Below, in pieces: positions 28,274-38,114 of a stretch of 64,000 nucleotides of DNA; the stretch's first letter is position 1; the number at the start of each line of letters is the position of its first letter. The stretch comes from Succinispira mobilis DSM 6222 (GTDB lineage Bacteria > Bacillota > Negativicutes > Acidaminococcales > Succinispiraceae). The position numbers and the translations under genes were made by a program. Where the stretch lies: the NCBI RefSeq assembly GCF_000384135.1, contig NZ_KB913028.1, forward strand, positions 1,081,351 through 1,145,350. Reading direction: 5' to 3'. The notes beneath the pieces are model-generated. The model did not search any database. It had not been told where the DNA came from and saw nothing but the letters and a program-made list of their open reading frames with translations.

Positions 28274-29203
28274 ATGATAATGCTTATAAAAGATATAAAT
28301 TTGCCATTGTACCTTCAAGTTAAAAACTATATTGAAACTAAAATTTCAGAAAAAGAGTTTTTGCCAGGACAAAAATTGCCAACCGAAAGAGCTCTTGCGA
28401 AACAATTAGCGGTTAGTCGCAATACTGTAAGTGAAGCATATAAAGAATTGGCATTAGAAGGGATTTTAGTATGTAAAACGGGTCGGGGAACTTTTTTAGC
28501 AGGTGAAAATGCTCCTATAAGCGCAGGAAAAACGCGCATGGATAGACTTGGTAATGTAATAGCTGCGGCTCTAGATCGATCTTTAAAGATGGGTTTTACA
28601 ACGCAGGATTTTATGAGTTTAACTCAAATAAAGATTCGAGAAATTGAGCTGATTAATAGTAGAAAGCGAATTTTAGTATTAGATCAAATGTCAGATTTAG
28701 CCTATGCTTATTCCAAACAACTGGAGCAGTTTTTAGGCTGTTTAGTTGAGTATAATACCCTTGAAGGATTAAATAATATGTCAGAGAATTTGTTAAAAAA
28801 TTATACTAATATTATTGTGCCGCGAAATATTTTTAAAGAGTTTAAAACACAATATCCACGAATTGCCAACAAAAACAATGTTAAAATTGTGGATTGTCAA
28901 TTAAATTTAAAGGATATTTTAGCGATAGCTAAAATAGATATAGATAAAAGCATTATGGTGGTAGCAGAGGATAATAATTTCCAAAGGTTAGTAGAAGAAG
29001 TATTTACAAGTATTGGTATTAATAGCAGATTAATCGCATTTCAAAATATTAATACTTTAAATAATATAAATAATTATGATGTTTACGTAACTTCAAGTCG
29101 CTTAGAAGAACAGGCGCACAGAAAGTTACAAGGTAAACGTGTAATTGTTTTAAACAAAGAAATTGATCAAGGGTCTTTACAAACAATAGTAAATAATTTC
29201 TAA
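28274..29203 (+). CDS. GntR-family regulator with unusual C-terminal domain
   Basis: The 309 aa protein opens with a GntR winged helix: PLYLQVKNYIETKIS, LPTERALAKQLAVSRNTVSEAYKELALEG and GRGTFLAG (about residues 8-80). The remaining 220 aa (RILVLDQMSDLAYAYSKQLE, IIVPRNIFKEFK, SIMVVAEDNNFQRLV) look like alternating alpha/beta folding and match none of the usual FadR, HutC, MocR or YtrA effector domains that I can recognise. ATG 28274 has GAGG 7 nt upstream; ATG 28280 is an alternative. glmS follows at 18 nt. I infer that it controls the methylaspartate pathway. Confidence 0.82.
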   Translation: MIMLIKDINLPLYLQVKNYIETKISEKEFLPGQKLPTERALAKQLAVSRNTVSEAYKELALEGILVCKTGRGTFLAGENAPISAGKTRMDRLGNVIAAALDRSLKMGFTTQDFMSLTQIKIREIELINSRKRILVLDQMSDLAYAYSKQLEQFLGCLVEYNTLEGLNNMSENLLKNYTNIIVPRNIFKEFKTQYPRIANKNNVKIVDCQLNLKDILAIAKIDIDKSIMVVAEDNNFQRLVEEVFTSIGINSRLIAFQNINTLNNINNYDVYVTSSRLEEQAHRKLQGKRVIVLNKEIDQGSLQTIVNNF

Positions 29204-29221
29204 AAGGAGAGTAATTTAAGA

Positions 29222-29656
29222 ATGAACACAAACAAACCAAAAATCATCCTAGGAGTAATTGGGGCAGACTGTCATGCCGTAGGGAACAAAATCTTAAATT
29301 ATGCATTTAACAATGCAGGTTTTGAAGTTGTTAATTTAGGGGTATTGGTTCCACAACAAGATTTTGTTAATGCGGCTGTAGAAACAAATGCAGTAGCAAT
29401 TTTAGTAGCTTCTTTGTATGGACATGGCGAGATTGATTGTCGCGGTTTGAGAAATAAATGTATAGAAGCAGGTATTGGTGAAATTTTATTATATGTAGGG
29501 GGCAATCTTGTTGTTGGGAAGACTGACTTGAATGCAACTAATGAAAAATTCTTAAATATGGGTTATGATAGAGTCTATGCTCCAGGAACTTTGCCAGATG
29601 AGGTTGTTAATGATTTGAAAAATGATCTTAGAGAGAAGGGAATAAACGTTGAGTAA
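29222..29656 (+). CDS. glmS: Methylaspartate mutase subunit S (B12-binding)
   Basis: Small cobalamin-binding component of glutamate mutase, which converts L-glutamate to threo-3-methylaspartate. The base-off B12 motif is visible: [11 protein letters not shown] (DxHxxG), then [12 protein letters not shown] and [11 protein letters not shown] (GG loop). The 144 aa length is typical. AAGGAGAG precedes the ATG at 29222. The gene overlaps glmL by 8 nt. The name glmS here means the mutase subunit, not glucosamine-6-phosphate synthase. Confidence 0.95.
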   Translation: MNTNKPKIILGVIGADCHAVGNKILNYAFNNAGFEVVNLGVLVPQQDFVNAAVETNAVAILVASLYGHGEIDCRGLRNKCIEAGIGEILLYVGGNLVVGKTDLNATNEKFLNMGYDRVYAPGTLPDEVVNDLKNDLREKGINVE

Positions 29657-31037
29657 TTTAAACAACGTTCTTTTGATCGATTTCGGTAGTACCTATACTA
29701 AAATTACTGCGGTAGATATGCAAGAACGCTGTTTATTGGGAACAGCTACAGGATATACTACGGTTAGCACAGATATTATGCAGGGTCTAAATCAGGCTTT
29801 GCACGACTTAGAAAACAATATTGGCAAAGTAGAATTTGATCAAGTTTTAGGTTGTTCTAGTGCTGCAGGCGGTTTAAAAATGGTTGCTATCGGATTAATT
29901 GAAGAGTTAACTGCAGAGGCAGCAAAAAGAGCTGCTCTGGGGGCTGGTGCAAAAGTTCTAGGGGTGTTTTGTGGTGAACTAAGTTCTTTAGAAGTGAAAA
30001 AAATTGCAGAACTACAGCCAGATATTATTTTGTTGGCTGGTGGGACTGATGGTGGTAATAAAGCAGTAATTTTGCATAATGCGCAACTTTTAACCAAGCT
30101 TACAGCGGATATTCCTTTTGTAGTTGCTGGCAATAAATCAGTGGTAGATCAAGTTGCGGAAATATTAGCAGTAAATAAAAGCGAAGTAATTATTAGTGAA
30201 AATGTAATGCCGAAGGTTAATGTTTTAAATATTAATCCAGCGAGAGAAGCAATAAGAAGTATTTTTTTAAAGCGAATTATTCATGCTAAAGGAATTGATA
30301 AAGCCAACGTATTTGTCAATAAATTATTGATGCCTACGCCAGAAGCAGTATTAGTTGCGGCAGAATTATTAAGTGCTGGAACTAATGAGCAAGCTGGCAT
30401 CGGTGAACTACTACTAGTTGATATAGGTGGCGCAACTACAGATGTGTATTCAATGGCAGTTGGAAATCCAACAGGGTCGAATGTAGTTATGCGTGGTTTA
30501 CCAGAACCTTATGCGAAACGCACTGTAGAAGGCGATTTAGGGATGCGCTATAGTGCACAAGCAGTTGTTGATGCAGTGGGGCTGGAAAAAATAGCTAATA
30601 GTGCTAAAGTTAGCATTGCGGAATTGCAAAACTATATTGAGTATATTAGCAAAGAAATTCATGTTTTACCAAAAACAGCGGCAGAAAAAAGAATGGAAAT
30701 AGCCTTAGCTTTCGCTTGTACGCGTGAAGCTGTAAATCGCCATGTAGGGCAATTAGAGCAAGTATTTATGTTAACTGGCAAAGGCTATGTGCAAGTTGGT
30801 AAGGATTTAAGTAAAATTCAGACGGTAATTGGCACTGGTGGAGTTTTGCTGAAAAATTCAGAACCGAAAGAAATACTTAAAGGCGCGCTATATACAGAAC
30901 AAGAAAGTATGTTATTAAAACCTCAGCACGCAAAGTTATTGTTAGATAATGAGTATATTTTAGCTTCAATGGGTTTGCTAGCTCAACTTGATAAAAATAT
31001 AGCTCTAGAAATTATGAAAAATACAATAGTAAAATAA
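29649..31037 (+). CDS. glmL: Methylaspartate mutase accessory protein MutL/GlmL
   Basis: Actin-fold ATPase-like protein thought to act as reactivating factor for glutamate mutase. [16 protein letters not shown] and [15 protein letters not shown] are the two phosphate-binding loops, and [17 protein letters not shown] is family-specific. The 462 aa start at TTG 29649 with GAGAGAAGGG upstream, overlapping glmS by 8 nt. The glmS-glmL-glmE order is that of Clostridium tetanomorphum type clusters. Confidence 0.94.
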   Translation: MSNLNNVLLIDFGSTYTKITAVDMQERCLLGTATGYTTVSTDIMQGLNQALHDLENNIGKVEFDQVLGCSSAAGGLKMVAIGLIEELTAEAAKRAALGAGAKVLGVFCGELSSLEVKKIAELQPDIILLAGGTDGGNKAVILHNAQLLTKLTADIPFVVAGNKSVVDQVAEILAVNKSEVIISENVMPKVNVLNINPAREAIRSIFLKRIIHAKGIDKANVFVNKLLMPTPEAVLVAAELLSAGTNEQAGIGELLLVDIGGATTDVYSMAVGNPTGSNVVMRGLPEPYAKRTVEGDLGMRYSAQAVVDAVGLEKIANSAKVSIAELQNYIEYISKEIHVLPKTAAEKRMEIALAFACTREAVNRHVGQLEQVFMLTGKGYVQVGKDLSKIQTVIGTGGVLLKNSEPKEILKGALYTEQESMLLKPQHAKLLLDNEYILASMGLLAQLDKNIALEIMKNTIVK

Positions 31038-31069
31038 GTTGAATTGAAAAATATGAGGAGATGTGTATC

Positions 31070-32521
31070 ATGGAATTAAAAAACAAAAAGTTAACAAACG
31101 ATGAGTTTTATACGATACGAAAAGAAATTTTAAATCATTGGCCAACAGGTGCAGAAGTTGATTTTGAGGAAGCTGTTGCTTACCACAAACAAATTCCGGA
31201 TAGTCGTCAATTTGCTAAAGTGTTGCTAAAAGCTAAAAAAGATAAAGTTACTTTGACACAACCACGTGCGGGAGTAGCACTTATCGAAGAACACATTACT
31301 TTGTTAAACTTTTTGAAAACGGAAGGCGAGGCAGATCTTTTACCAACAACTATTGATAGTTATACTCGCCAAAATCAATATGCAGAAGCAGAAAATGGTA
31401 TAAAAGAAAGCAAGGAAGCTGGACGCTCGCTTTTAAATGGTTTTCCAGCAGTAAATCATGGTGTAAAAGGTGTACGTCAAGTTGTTGAAAATGTTAAAGC
31501 ACCATTGCAAGTTCGTCACGGCACACCAGATGCAAGACTACTAACTGAAATAGCCTTAGCTGGCGGATTTACTTCGTATGAAGGTGGCGGTATTAGTTAT
31601 AATATTCCTTATGCTAAAAGTGTTTCTTTGGAAAAAACTATTACTGACTGGCAATACTGTGACCGGGTAATCGGGATGTATGCTGAAGCAGGTATTGAAA
31701 TAAATCGCGAACCATACGGTCCATTAACAGGAACTCTAGTGCCTCCTTGTGTATCGCATGCAGTGGCTATTATTGAAGCTATTTTAGCAGCAGAACAAGG
31801 GGTTAAAAGTTTAACTCTTGGCTATGGTCAATGTGGTAATTTAATTCAAGACATTGCTGCAATAAAATCCTTAGAAGAGCTAGCTGAAGAGTATCTACAA
31901 GCAAATGGATATAATGATTGTACAATTACAACAGTTTTCCATCAATGGATGGGTGGTTTCCCACAAGACGAAGCGAAAGCATTTGCCGTAATTTCTTGGG
32001 GCGCAGCAGCGGCAGCTTTATCTCAAGCAACTAAAGTAATTGTAAAAACTCCACATGAAGCATTAGGCATTCCAACTAAAGAAGCAAACGCAGCAGGGTT
32101 GCGTGCGACAAAACAATTAATCAATATGCTAAGTGACCAACCATTTGGAATGACTCGCGAAGTTGCAGCAGAAGTTGAAATAATTAAAGCCGAAACAAGA
32201 TGTATTTTAAATCGTGTAAAAGAATTAGGCAAAGGTGATTTTGTAGTTGGAACAGTAGCTGCTTTCCAAACGGGCGTATTAGATATTCCATTTGCCCCTA
32301 GTGAAAGAACACTTAATAAAATGTTACCAGCGCGCGATAATAATGGCGCAGTACGGTTCTTTGATGTAGGTAATTTACCATTTAATAAAGATTTACTCGA
32401 TTTCCACAATCAAAAAATTCAAGAACGTGGTCAAGCTGAAGGGCGTACACCAAGTTTCCAAATGGTAATTGATGATATATATGCAGTATCAAAAGGTCGT
32501 TTAGTAGGTAGACCTAACTAG
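31070..32521 (+). CDS. glmE: Methylaspartate mutase subunit E
   Basis: Catalytic TIM-barrel subunit of adenosylcobalamin-dependent glutamate mutase. At 483 aa it is full length and contains [42 protein letters not shown] and [15 protein letters not shown], which line the substrate and cofactor pocket. ATG 31070 has GAGGAG 10 nt upstream; an ATG at 31061 is too close to it. The enzyme commits glutamate to the methylaspartate route. Confidence 0.95.
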   Translation: MELKNKKLTNDEFYTIRKEILNHWPTGAEVDFEEAVAYHKQIPDSRQFAKVLLKAKKDKVTLTQPRAGVALIEEHITLLNFLKTEGEADLLPTTIDSYTRQNQYAEAENGIKESKEAGRSLLNGFPAVNHGVKGVRQVVENVKAPLQVRHGTPDARLLTEIALAGGFTSYEGGGISYNIPYAKSVSLEKTITDWQYCDRVIGMYAEAGIEINREPYGPLTGTLVPPCVSHAVAIIEAILAAEQGVKSLTLGYGQCGNLIQDIAAIKSLEELAEEYLQANGYNDCTITTVFHQWMGGFPQDEAKAFAVISWGAAAAALSQATKVIVKTPHEALGIPTKEANAAGLRATKQLINMLSDQPFGMTREVAAEVEIIKAETRCILNRVKELGKGDFVVGTVAAFQTGVLDIPFAPSERTLNKMLPARDNNGAVRFFDVGNLPFNKDLLDFHNQKIQERGQAEGRTPSFQMVIDDIYAVSKGRLVGRPN

Positions 32522-32594
32522 TTTTCTCATTAAGCTGTCGATGGATTATTAATAAATTATTAACAAAGACAATTATGAAAGAAGGAATAGGAAA

Positions 32595-33836
32595 ATGAAA
32601 ATTAAAGACATAGTATGCGCAAAAGGAATGACAGGGTTTTACTTTGATGATCAAAGAGCAATTAAACAAGGAGCTCAACACGACGGCTTCAATTATGTGG
32701 GCGAAAGTGTAACTCCAGGTTTTACAGCTATCCGTCAACCAGGCGAATGTGTTTCTGTGATGTTTGTATTAGAAGATGGACAAGTAGCTTATGGTGATTG
32801 TGCAGCAGTTCAATACAGCGGAGCGGGTGGACGCGATCCTTTGTTTTTAGCGGAAGAATTTATTCCTGTGATTAATGAAAGCATTAAACCATTATTAGTA
32901 GGTCAAGAATTAGATTCTTTTAAACGTTTAGCGAATATTATAGATACTTTAACTGTAGCGGGTAGTGATAAACTTATTCATACCGCATTAAGATATGGGA
33001 TAACTCAAGGTATTTTAGATGCAGTAGCTAAAGCACAAGGAAAATTAATGTGTGAAGTTGTAGCTAGTGAATACGGTACAGAAGTAAGCACTAAAGAAAT
33101 CGCGATTTTTACACAATCTGGTGATGACCGTTATAATAATGTTGATAAAATGATAATTAAACAAGCTGCAGTTTTGCCACATGCTCTAATTAACAATGTA
33201 AAAGAAAAATTAGGCGAAAACGGCGAGTTGTTACTTGAATATGTAACTTGGTTGAAAAATAGAATTGTTAGTATGAGCAAACGTGCCGAATATCCAGTGT
33301 TGCATATTGATGTTTATGGAACAATTGGTTTAGCATTTAATAATGATGTTGAAAAAATGGCGAATTATTTAGCGCAACTAGAAAAAGCTGCTAGTCCTTT
33401 GAAACTTAGAATTGAAGGACCGATGGATGTAGAAGATCGTGAATTGCAAATTGAAGCTTTGGCGACATTAACCAAAAAACTTCATGCAGATAATATCAAA
33501 GTAGAACTAGTAGCAGACGAGTGGTGCAACACTTTAGAAGATATTAAACTATTTGCGGATGCTGGTGCTGGAGATATGATTCAAATAAAAACTCCAGACT
33601 TAGGCGGCATCAATAATATCGTAGAAGCAGTGTTATATTGTAAAGCTAAAGGGGTAGGTGCTTACCAAGGTGGGACTTGTAATGAAACAGATCGCTCAGC
33701 ACAAGTATGTGTACATTTAGCCATGGCGACTAGTCCAGACCAAATTTTAGCGAAACCAGGTATGGGTGTAGATGAAGGTTATATGATCGTTTATAATGAA
33801 ATGCAAAGAATTTTAGCTTTAAGAGCGAGCAAATAA
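32595..33836 (+). CDS. mal: Methylaspartate ammonia-lyase
   Basis: Enolase-superfamily enzyme converting threo-3-methylaspartate to mesaconate and ammonia. The 413 aa protein shows GVTPGFTAIRQPGE near residue 40, the metal-ligand region YPVLHIDVYGTIGLAF, IEGPMD, VELVADEWCNTLEDI and catalytic Lys in MIQIKTPDLGGINN, then GAYQGGTCNETDRS. It is 73 nt after glmE with a good AAGGAATAGG site, and 1 nt before the P-loop gene. Confidence 0.95.
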   Translation: MKIKDIVCAKGMTGFYFDDQRAIKQGAQHDGFNYVGESVTPGFTAIRQPGECVSVMFVLEDGQVAYGDCAAVQYSGAGGRDPLFLAEEFIPVINESIKPLLVGQELDSFKRLANIIDTLTVAGSDKLIHTALRYGITQGILDAVAKAQGKLMCEVVASEYGTEVSTKEIAIFTQSGDDRYNNVDKMIIKQAAVLPHALINNVKEKLGENGELLLEYVTWLKNRIVSMSKRAEYPVLHIDVYGTIGLAFNNDVEKMANYLAQLEKAASPLKLRIEGPMDVEDRELQIEALATLTKKLHADNIKVELVADEWCNTLEDIKLFADAGAGDMIQIKTPDLGGINNIVEAVLYCKAKGVGAYQGGTCNETDRSAQVCVHLAMATSPDQILAKPGMGVDEGYMIVYNEMQRILALRASK

Positions 33837-33837
33837 A

Positions 33838-34755
33838 ATGGGACTGTATCTAACCGACCAACTTATGTATGCCAGTTATTTTGCCCCGCGCGGAAGACAA
33901 AGGATGTTTTTACTAGGTCAACAACTTAGCCAAAGATATCTATCGCCTAATGATTTACTAATTGGAATAATTGGCGAATCTGGAGCCGGGAAATCTTCAA
34001 TGATTAAAGGAATGTTTCCTGGATTAGAATTAACTAACGATGATGACGGCGTAAATATTCGCCCCTTACCACTTCTGAAAGATGAAAAAAGCAGTTTTTT
34101 TAATCCGCATACTTATCATGTTGATATGCGTTTTGAGCTTGCTTTTACACAAATTTATGAACTGGCAGAAGCGATAAAGCGGAAAATCAAACAGGGTAAA
34201 AGAGTAATAGTGGAACATTTTGAGTTGCTTTATCCAGCGCTATTTAGAAATGCGGATATTTTAATTGGGGTTGGTGCAGAAGTAATGTTGGTTAAACCAA
34301 CATTGTTTGGTCCGGATCCTAATTTGCTGGCGAGTCTAGTTAAAAAGAATTTGAAATACCGCAAAATGGCACATTCTGCTGAAGATGTTACAGAGGAAGT
34401 GCTCCGCATCGAATATAATATTGATTTAGAATATGGACATCGTGATGTGCGCAAGGGATTTGTGTTAGAGTTAAAAGAAAAGCCTGAGATAAATTTGCGG
34501 GAACTAGAAGAAAAGGTTAAAAAATATATGCAAGAAGGTTTAGGAATTTCTTATGTAGATGATTCACATATAAAAATAGGGAATAATGTTAGTATTTGTA
34601 CTGGTCCCAGATTACATGTGAAAAATACTAGTGAGATTGAAAACTTTAGACTTTCTAAGGACTTTATTTATGATGACAAGAGCAAGACTTATTTATTGGT
34701 TGGATTAGTTGGAAGTGAAGATGAACCTCTATACGGATTGAGTTACACAATTTAA
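33838..34755 (+). CDS. P-loop protein with alanyl-tRNA-synthetase-like (SAD) C-terminal part
   Basis: The 305 aa protein carries Walker A GIIGESGAGKSSMIKG at about residues 43-58. The rest of the nucleoside-kinase-like half includes KRVIVEHFELLYPALF. The C-terminal part has a His pattern (MAHSAEDVTEEVL, then YGHRD) that recalls the second additional domain of alanyl-tRNA synthetase. Proteins with this make-up occur in methylaspartate clusters of Fusobacterium and Clostridium as I remember. Its start is 1 nt from mal, so coexpression is near certain. No reaction is known to me. A role in mutase maintenance, or in handling an aminoacyl or nucleotide derivative, is only a guess. Confidence 0.68.
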   Translation: MGLYLTDQLMYASYFAPRGRQRMFLLGQQLSQRYLSPNDLLIGIIGESGAGKSSMIKGMFPGLELTNDDDGVNIRPLPLLKDEKSSFFNPHTYHVDMRFELAFTQIYELAEAIKRKIKQGKRVIVEHFELLYPALFRNADILIGVGAEVMLVKPTLFGPDPNLLASLVKKNLKYRKMAHSAEDVTEEVLRIEYNIDLEYGHRDVRKGFVLELKEKPEINLRELEEKVKKYMQEGLGISYVDDSHIKIGNNVSICTGPRLHVKNTSEIENFRLSKDFIYDDKSKTYLLVGLVGSEDEPLYGLSYTI

Positions 34756-34757
34756 TA

Positions 34758-34787
34758 AATGACGGACGGATAATTCCGTCCGTCATT
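34758..34787 (+). terminator. Strong intercistronic hairpin
   Basis: AATGACGGACGGA (34758-34770) and TCCGTCCGTCATT (34775-34787) make a perfect 13-bp stem with a TAAT loop. No U tract follows (GTTATAAAGG, which holds the citC ribosome binding site). It may attenuate, protect mRNA ends or only weakly terminate. Confidence 0.6.
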
Positions 34788-34807
34788 GTTATAAAGGTGG
34801 AGATATT

Positions 34808-35812
34808 ATGCTAAACTGTCAATTGATTACACTTAATACTAAAAAAAACTATGAAAAAAAAGCAGTTGAAAATTTTTTGCAAAAATTTTCTTTGAGTTTT
34901 GACGAAACCGTCGATTATACGGTAGGACTATATTTAGAAGAAAAATTAATTGGGGTAGGCTCCACAAAAGAAAATATTATTAGAAATTTGGCAATAGAAG
35001 ATCAGTATCAAGGCGAAGGATTATTAGCTAAATTGGTGCAACACTTGTTAGATTATTTATTTGCTCAAAAAATATATTCAGTAAGTGTTTTTACGAAAAC
35101 CAGTAATATACAACTTTTTGAAAATCTGGGGTTTAAATTGTTAGCAAGAGTAGAACAAGCAAGTATGCTTGAATATAGTATTGACGAAAATAATCTAACT
35201 AATTTTTTGGTGAAAATGACTGAATTTGCACAAATATTACCTAAAGGATCAAGAGCAGGTATTGTGATGAATGCTAATCCTTTTACTTTAGGGCATCTGT
35301 ATTTAGTAGAATTGGCAAGTCGCGAAAATGACGTAGTAATAGTAATGGTTGTAGAAGAGGACAAGGCTAAATTTTCTTTTAGTGAAAGAATTGAATTGGT
35401 AAGACAAGGAACTGCTCACTTAAATAATGTATGGGTAATTCCAAGTGGTAAATATGTTGTGTCTTCCAAAACTTTTCCAGCATATTTTACTAAAGGCATG
35501 GAAACTATTGAGGCTCAAACGAGACTAGATGCGACATTGTTCGCAGAGAAAATTGCACCTTGTCTAAAGATAAACATTAGATATGTTGGCGAAGAACCAT
35601 ATTGCCCGATTACAAATCATTACAATAAGGTTTTACAGGAAATTTTACCTAAAAATAATGTCGTGGTAAAAATCGTTTCTCGCAAAGAAGTCGAAACGCT
35701 TGGATATATTAGTGCTTCAAAAGTGCGTGATTTTTTAGAAAAAAAAGAATTTGCTAAATTAAAAACATTAGTGCCGAAAAGCACTTGGGAATATTTACAA
35801 AAATATAAATAA
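34808..35812 (+). CDS. citC: [Citrate/citramalate lyase] ligase
   Basis: Acetylates the phosphoribosyl-dephospho-CoA group of the lyase acyl carrier protein, switching the lyase on. The 334 aa protein has an N-terminal GNAT-like part (NLAIEDQYQGEGLLAKLVQH) and a nucleotidyltransferase part with NANPFTLGHLYLVE and ISASKVRDFLEKK. No citDEF genes are present. In a methylaspartate pathway the natural partner is citramalate lyase, a citrate lyase homologue, so that is the likelier target. This is inference from context. Confidence 0.9.
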   Translation: MLNCQLITLNTKKNYEKKAVENFLQKFSLSFDETVDYTVGLYLEEKLIGVGSTKENIIRNLAIEDQYQGEGLLAKLVQHLLDYLFAQKIYSVSVFTKTSNIQLFENLGFKLLARVEQASMLEYSIDENNLTNFLVKMTEFAQILPKGSRAGIVMNANPFTLGHLYLVELASRENDVVIVMVVEEDKAKFSFSERIELVRQGTAHLNNVWVIPSGKYVVSSKTFPAYFTKGMETIEAQTRLDATLFAEKIAPCLKINIRYVGEEPYCPITNHYNKVLQEILPKNNVVVKIVSRKEVETLGYISASKVRDFLEKKEFAKLKTLVPKSTWEYLQKYK

Positions 35813-35879
35813 AAAATATTAATTGACAAAATGTATACAAAATAAATTGAGAAATACCTCTTTGAAGCAATTTAGCCTC

Positions 35880-35908
35880 TTGCAATTATTCTATTTTTTC
35901 AATACAAT
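35880..35908 (+). promoter_or_regulatory. Promoter of the malic enzyme gene
   Basis: TTGCAA (35880-35885), 17 nt, TACAAT (35903-35908), about 40 nt before the ATG. Confidence 0.55.
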
Positions 35909-35949
35909 GATAAGGTAGTAAATATATATAGTATTGGGGGAATTTAAGA

Positions 35950-37176
35950 ATGACTTTAAGAGAAGAAACATTAAAAATGCACAAAGATAATAATGGTAAA
36001 TTAGCCGTATGTAGTAAGGTTCCAATGAATAATAGATATGATTTAAGTCTTGCCTACACTCCAGGTGTAGCCGAACCATGTAAAGATATCAAAGAAGATA
36101 AAAATCTTTCTTTTGACTATACTTGCCGTGGGAACATGATTGCAGTAGTAACTGATGGTACTCGCGTACTTGGATTAGGTGATATAGGCCCAGAAGCAGC
36201 GATGCCAGTAATGGAAGGAAAAGCAGTTCTATTTAAAACTTTTGGCGATGTTGATGCTGTGCCAATTTGCTTAGACACTAAAGACCCTGATGAATTTATT
36301 CGTACCGTAAGATTATTGCAACCAAACTATTCTGGAATTAACTTAGAGGATATATCTTCACCTAAGTGTTATGATATTGAAGATAAATTAAAAGAAATTA
36401 TGGACATTCCTGTTTTTCATGATGACCAACATGGTACGGCAATAGCAGTATTAGCTGGAGTCATGGGTGGTTTAAGATTAGTTAAAAAAGATATTAAAAC
36501 AGCAAAAATAGTTGTAAATGGTTGTGGAGCTGCTGGAACAGCAATCGGTAAGCTTTTTGTAAATATGGGTGCGGAAAATGTAACGATGGTTGATATGTTC
36601 GGAACCTTATATGAAGGAATTGATGTTCAATTAAATCGTGTACAGCAAGAGTTGGCTAAAACTACAAATAAAGCTAAATTCAAAGGCAATCTAGCGGATG
36701 CTGCTAAAGGGGCAGATGTATTGGTAGGCGTATCTGCACCTAATGTATTCACTAAAGAAATTTTAGAAACAATGAATACTGATGCAATTGTATTTGCGTG
36801 TGCTAATCCTGTGCCAGAAGTAAGCTATGAACTTGCTAAAGAAGCAGGAATCAGAGTTGCTGGAACTGGCCGTTCTGATGCACCAAATCAAATAAACAAT
36901 GTAATTGTATTCCCAGGCGTATTCCGGGGGGCAATTGATGTGCGGGCAACTAGAATTACTGAAGAAATGAAAGTTGCGGCAGTAATGGCAATTACCAACT
37001 TGATAGCAGATGAAGATTTAAAAGAAGACTTTGTGTTGCCAGATGCCTTTGATCCTCGTGTTGCTCCAGCTGTAGCGGCTGCAGTAGCAAAAGTTGCTAT
37101 TGAAACAGGTTATGCGCGCGTAAATGTAGATCCAGAAGTAGTAAGAGCAAACGCTGCAAAAAGAATCGGCAGATAA
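35950..37176 (+). CDS. NAD-dependent malic enzyme (short form)
   Basis: Oxidative decarboxylation of malate to pyruvate. At 408 aa this is the compact bacterial type without a phosphotransacetylase domain. Motifs: [54 protein letters not shown] and the NAD-binding [15 protein letters not shown]. Tyr and Lys catalytic residues are in place (AYTPG and EGKAV). It has its own promoter and a strong GGGGG-containing leader. It links the class I fumarase downstream to pyruvate. Confidence 0.94.
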   Translation: MTLREETLKMHKDNNGKLAVCSKVPMNNRYDLSLAYTPGVAEPCKDIKEDKNLSFDYTCRGNMIAVVTDGTRVLGLGDIGPEAAMPVMEGKAVLFKTFGDVDAVPICLDTKDPDEFIRTVRLLQPNYSGINLEDISSPKCYDIEDKLKEIMDIPVFHDDQHGTAIAVLAGVMGGLRLVKKDIKTAKIVVNGCGAAGTAIGKLFVNMGAENVTMVDMFGTLYEGIDVQLNRVQQELAKTTNKAKFKGNLADAAKGADVLVGVSAPNVFTKEILETMNTDAIVFACANPVPEVSYELAKEAGIRVAGTGRSDAPNQINNVIVFPGVFRGAIDVRATRITEEMKVAAVMAITNLIADEDLKEDFVLPDAFDPRVAPAVAAAVAKVAIETGYARVNVDPEVVRANAAKRIGR

Positions 37177-37191
37177 GATAATAGAAACAAG

Positions 37192-37220
37192 CGCAAAGAC
37201 GGCTTAGGCCGTCTTGTGCG
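37192..37220 (+). terminator. Hairpin between malic enzyme and fumarase genes
   Basis: CGCAAAGACGGC and GCCGTCTTGTGCG pair around TTAG with one bulge; a weak TTAATTT follows. It probably reduces rather than stops read-through to the fumarase genes. Confidence 0.5.
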
Positions 37221-37254
37221 TTAATTTAGAAGATAAAATATGAGGTGAAAAGAT

Positions 37255-38100
37255 ATGCGTGAAATTTTAGCAAGTGAAATAACTAAAGCGGTAGAAAAAT
37301 TATCGATAGATGCAAGTTATTATTTAACTGAAGATGTTTTATGTGGTCTTAAAAAAGCAGCGGTGACGGAAGAATCTCCTCTAGGAAAAGAAATTATTGA
37401 AACAATTGTAGAAAATGCAGTTTTAGCAAAGGAAAATGATGTGCCAATCTGTCAAGATACTGGAATGGCCGTAATTTTTGTTAAACTTGGACAAGATGTT
37501 CATGTTATTGGTGGCGATATTTATCAGGCAATTAATGCTGGAGTTGCTAGTGGTTATACGAAAGGTTATTTGCGTAAATCAGTAGTAAATGATCCAGTAT
37601 TTGCAAGAATTAATACAAAAGACAATACTCCAGCAGTGGTACATTTGCAAATTGTGCCAGGAGATAAAATTGATATAACTTTAGCCCCAAAAGGTTTTGG
37701 CAGTGAAAATATGGGGGCACTAAAAATGTGCAAACCATCTGAAGGCGTCGAAGGGGTTATAGATTTTGTAGTGGAAACAGTTAAAAAAGCTGGACCTAAT
37801 CCCTGTCCGCCGATTGTAGTTGGCGTAGGTATTGGCGGTACTATGGAAAAAGCGACAATGTTGGCGAAAGAGTCTTTGATAAGACCATTAGGGAAAAGTA
37901 ATTCCGATGAAAAATATGCGCAGTTAGAAAAAGAAATTTTGGCAAAAGTTAATGCTAGTGGTATTGGTCCTCAAGGTTTAGGGGGGAGAAATACAGCTTT
38001 AGCAGTACATATAGAATACTACCCAACACATATTGCGGGCATGCCTGTAGCAGTGAACATCAACTGTCATGCATCTAGACATGCACATGTAGAGATATAG
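37255..38100 (+). CDS. Class I fumarase/mesaconase alpha subunit
   Basis: Iron-sulfur hydro-lyase alpha subunit (FumA N-terminal/TtdA type), 281 aa. Cluster-ligand cysteines are in VPICQDTGMAVIF, in LKMCKPSEG and in NPCPPIVVGVGIGGT. LRKSVVNDPVFARINTKDNTPAVVH is the usual substrate-binding region (about residues 107-131). The beta subunit follows at 14 nt. Two-subunit members hydrate fumarate, tartrate or mesaconate. Beside malic enzyme, fumarate hydration makes sense; beside glm-mal, mesaconate to citramalate is equally sensible. Confidence 0.9.
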   Translation: MREILASEITKAVEKLSIDASYYLTEDVLCGLKKAAVTEESPLGKEIIETIVENAVLAKENDVPICQDTGMAVIFVKLGQDVHVIGGDIYQAINAGVASGYTKGYLRKSVVNDPVFARINTKDNTPAVVHLQIVPGDKIDITLAPKGFGSENMGALKMCKPSEGVEGVIDFVVETVKKAGPNPCPPIVVGVGIGGTMEKATMLAKESLIRPLGKSNSDEKYAQLEKEILAKVNASGIGPQGLGGRNTALAVHIEYYPTHIAGMPVAVNINCHASRHAHVEI

Positions 38101-38114
38101 GAGGGTTAATAATT

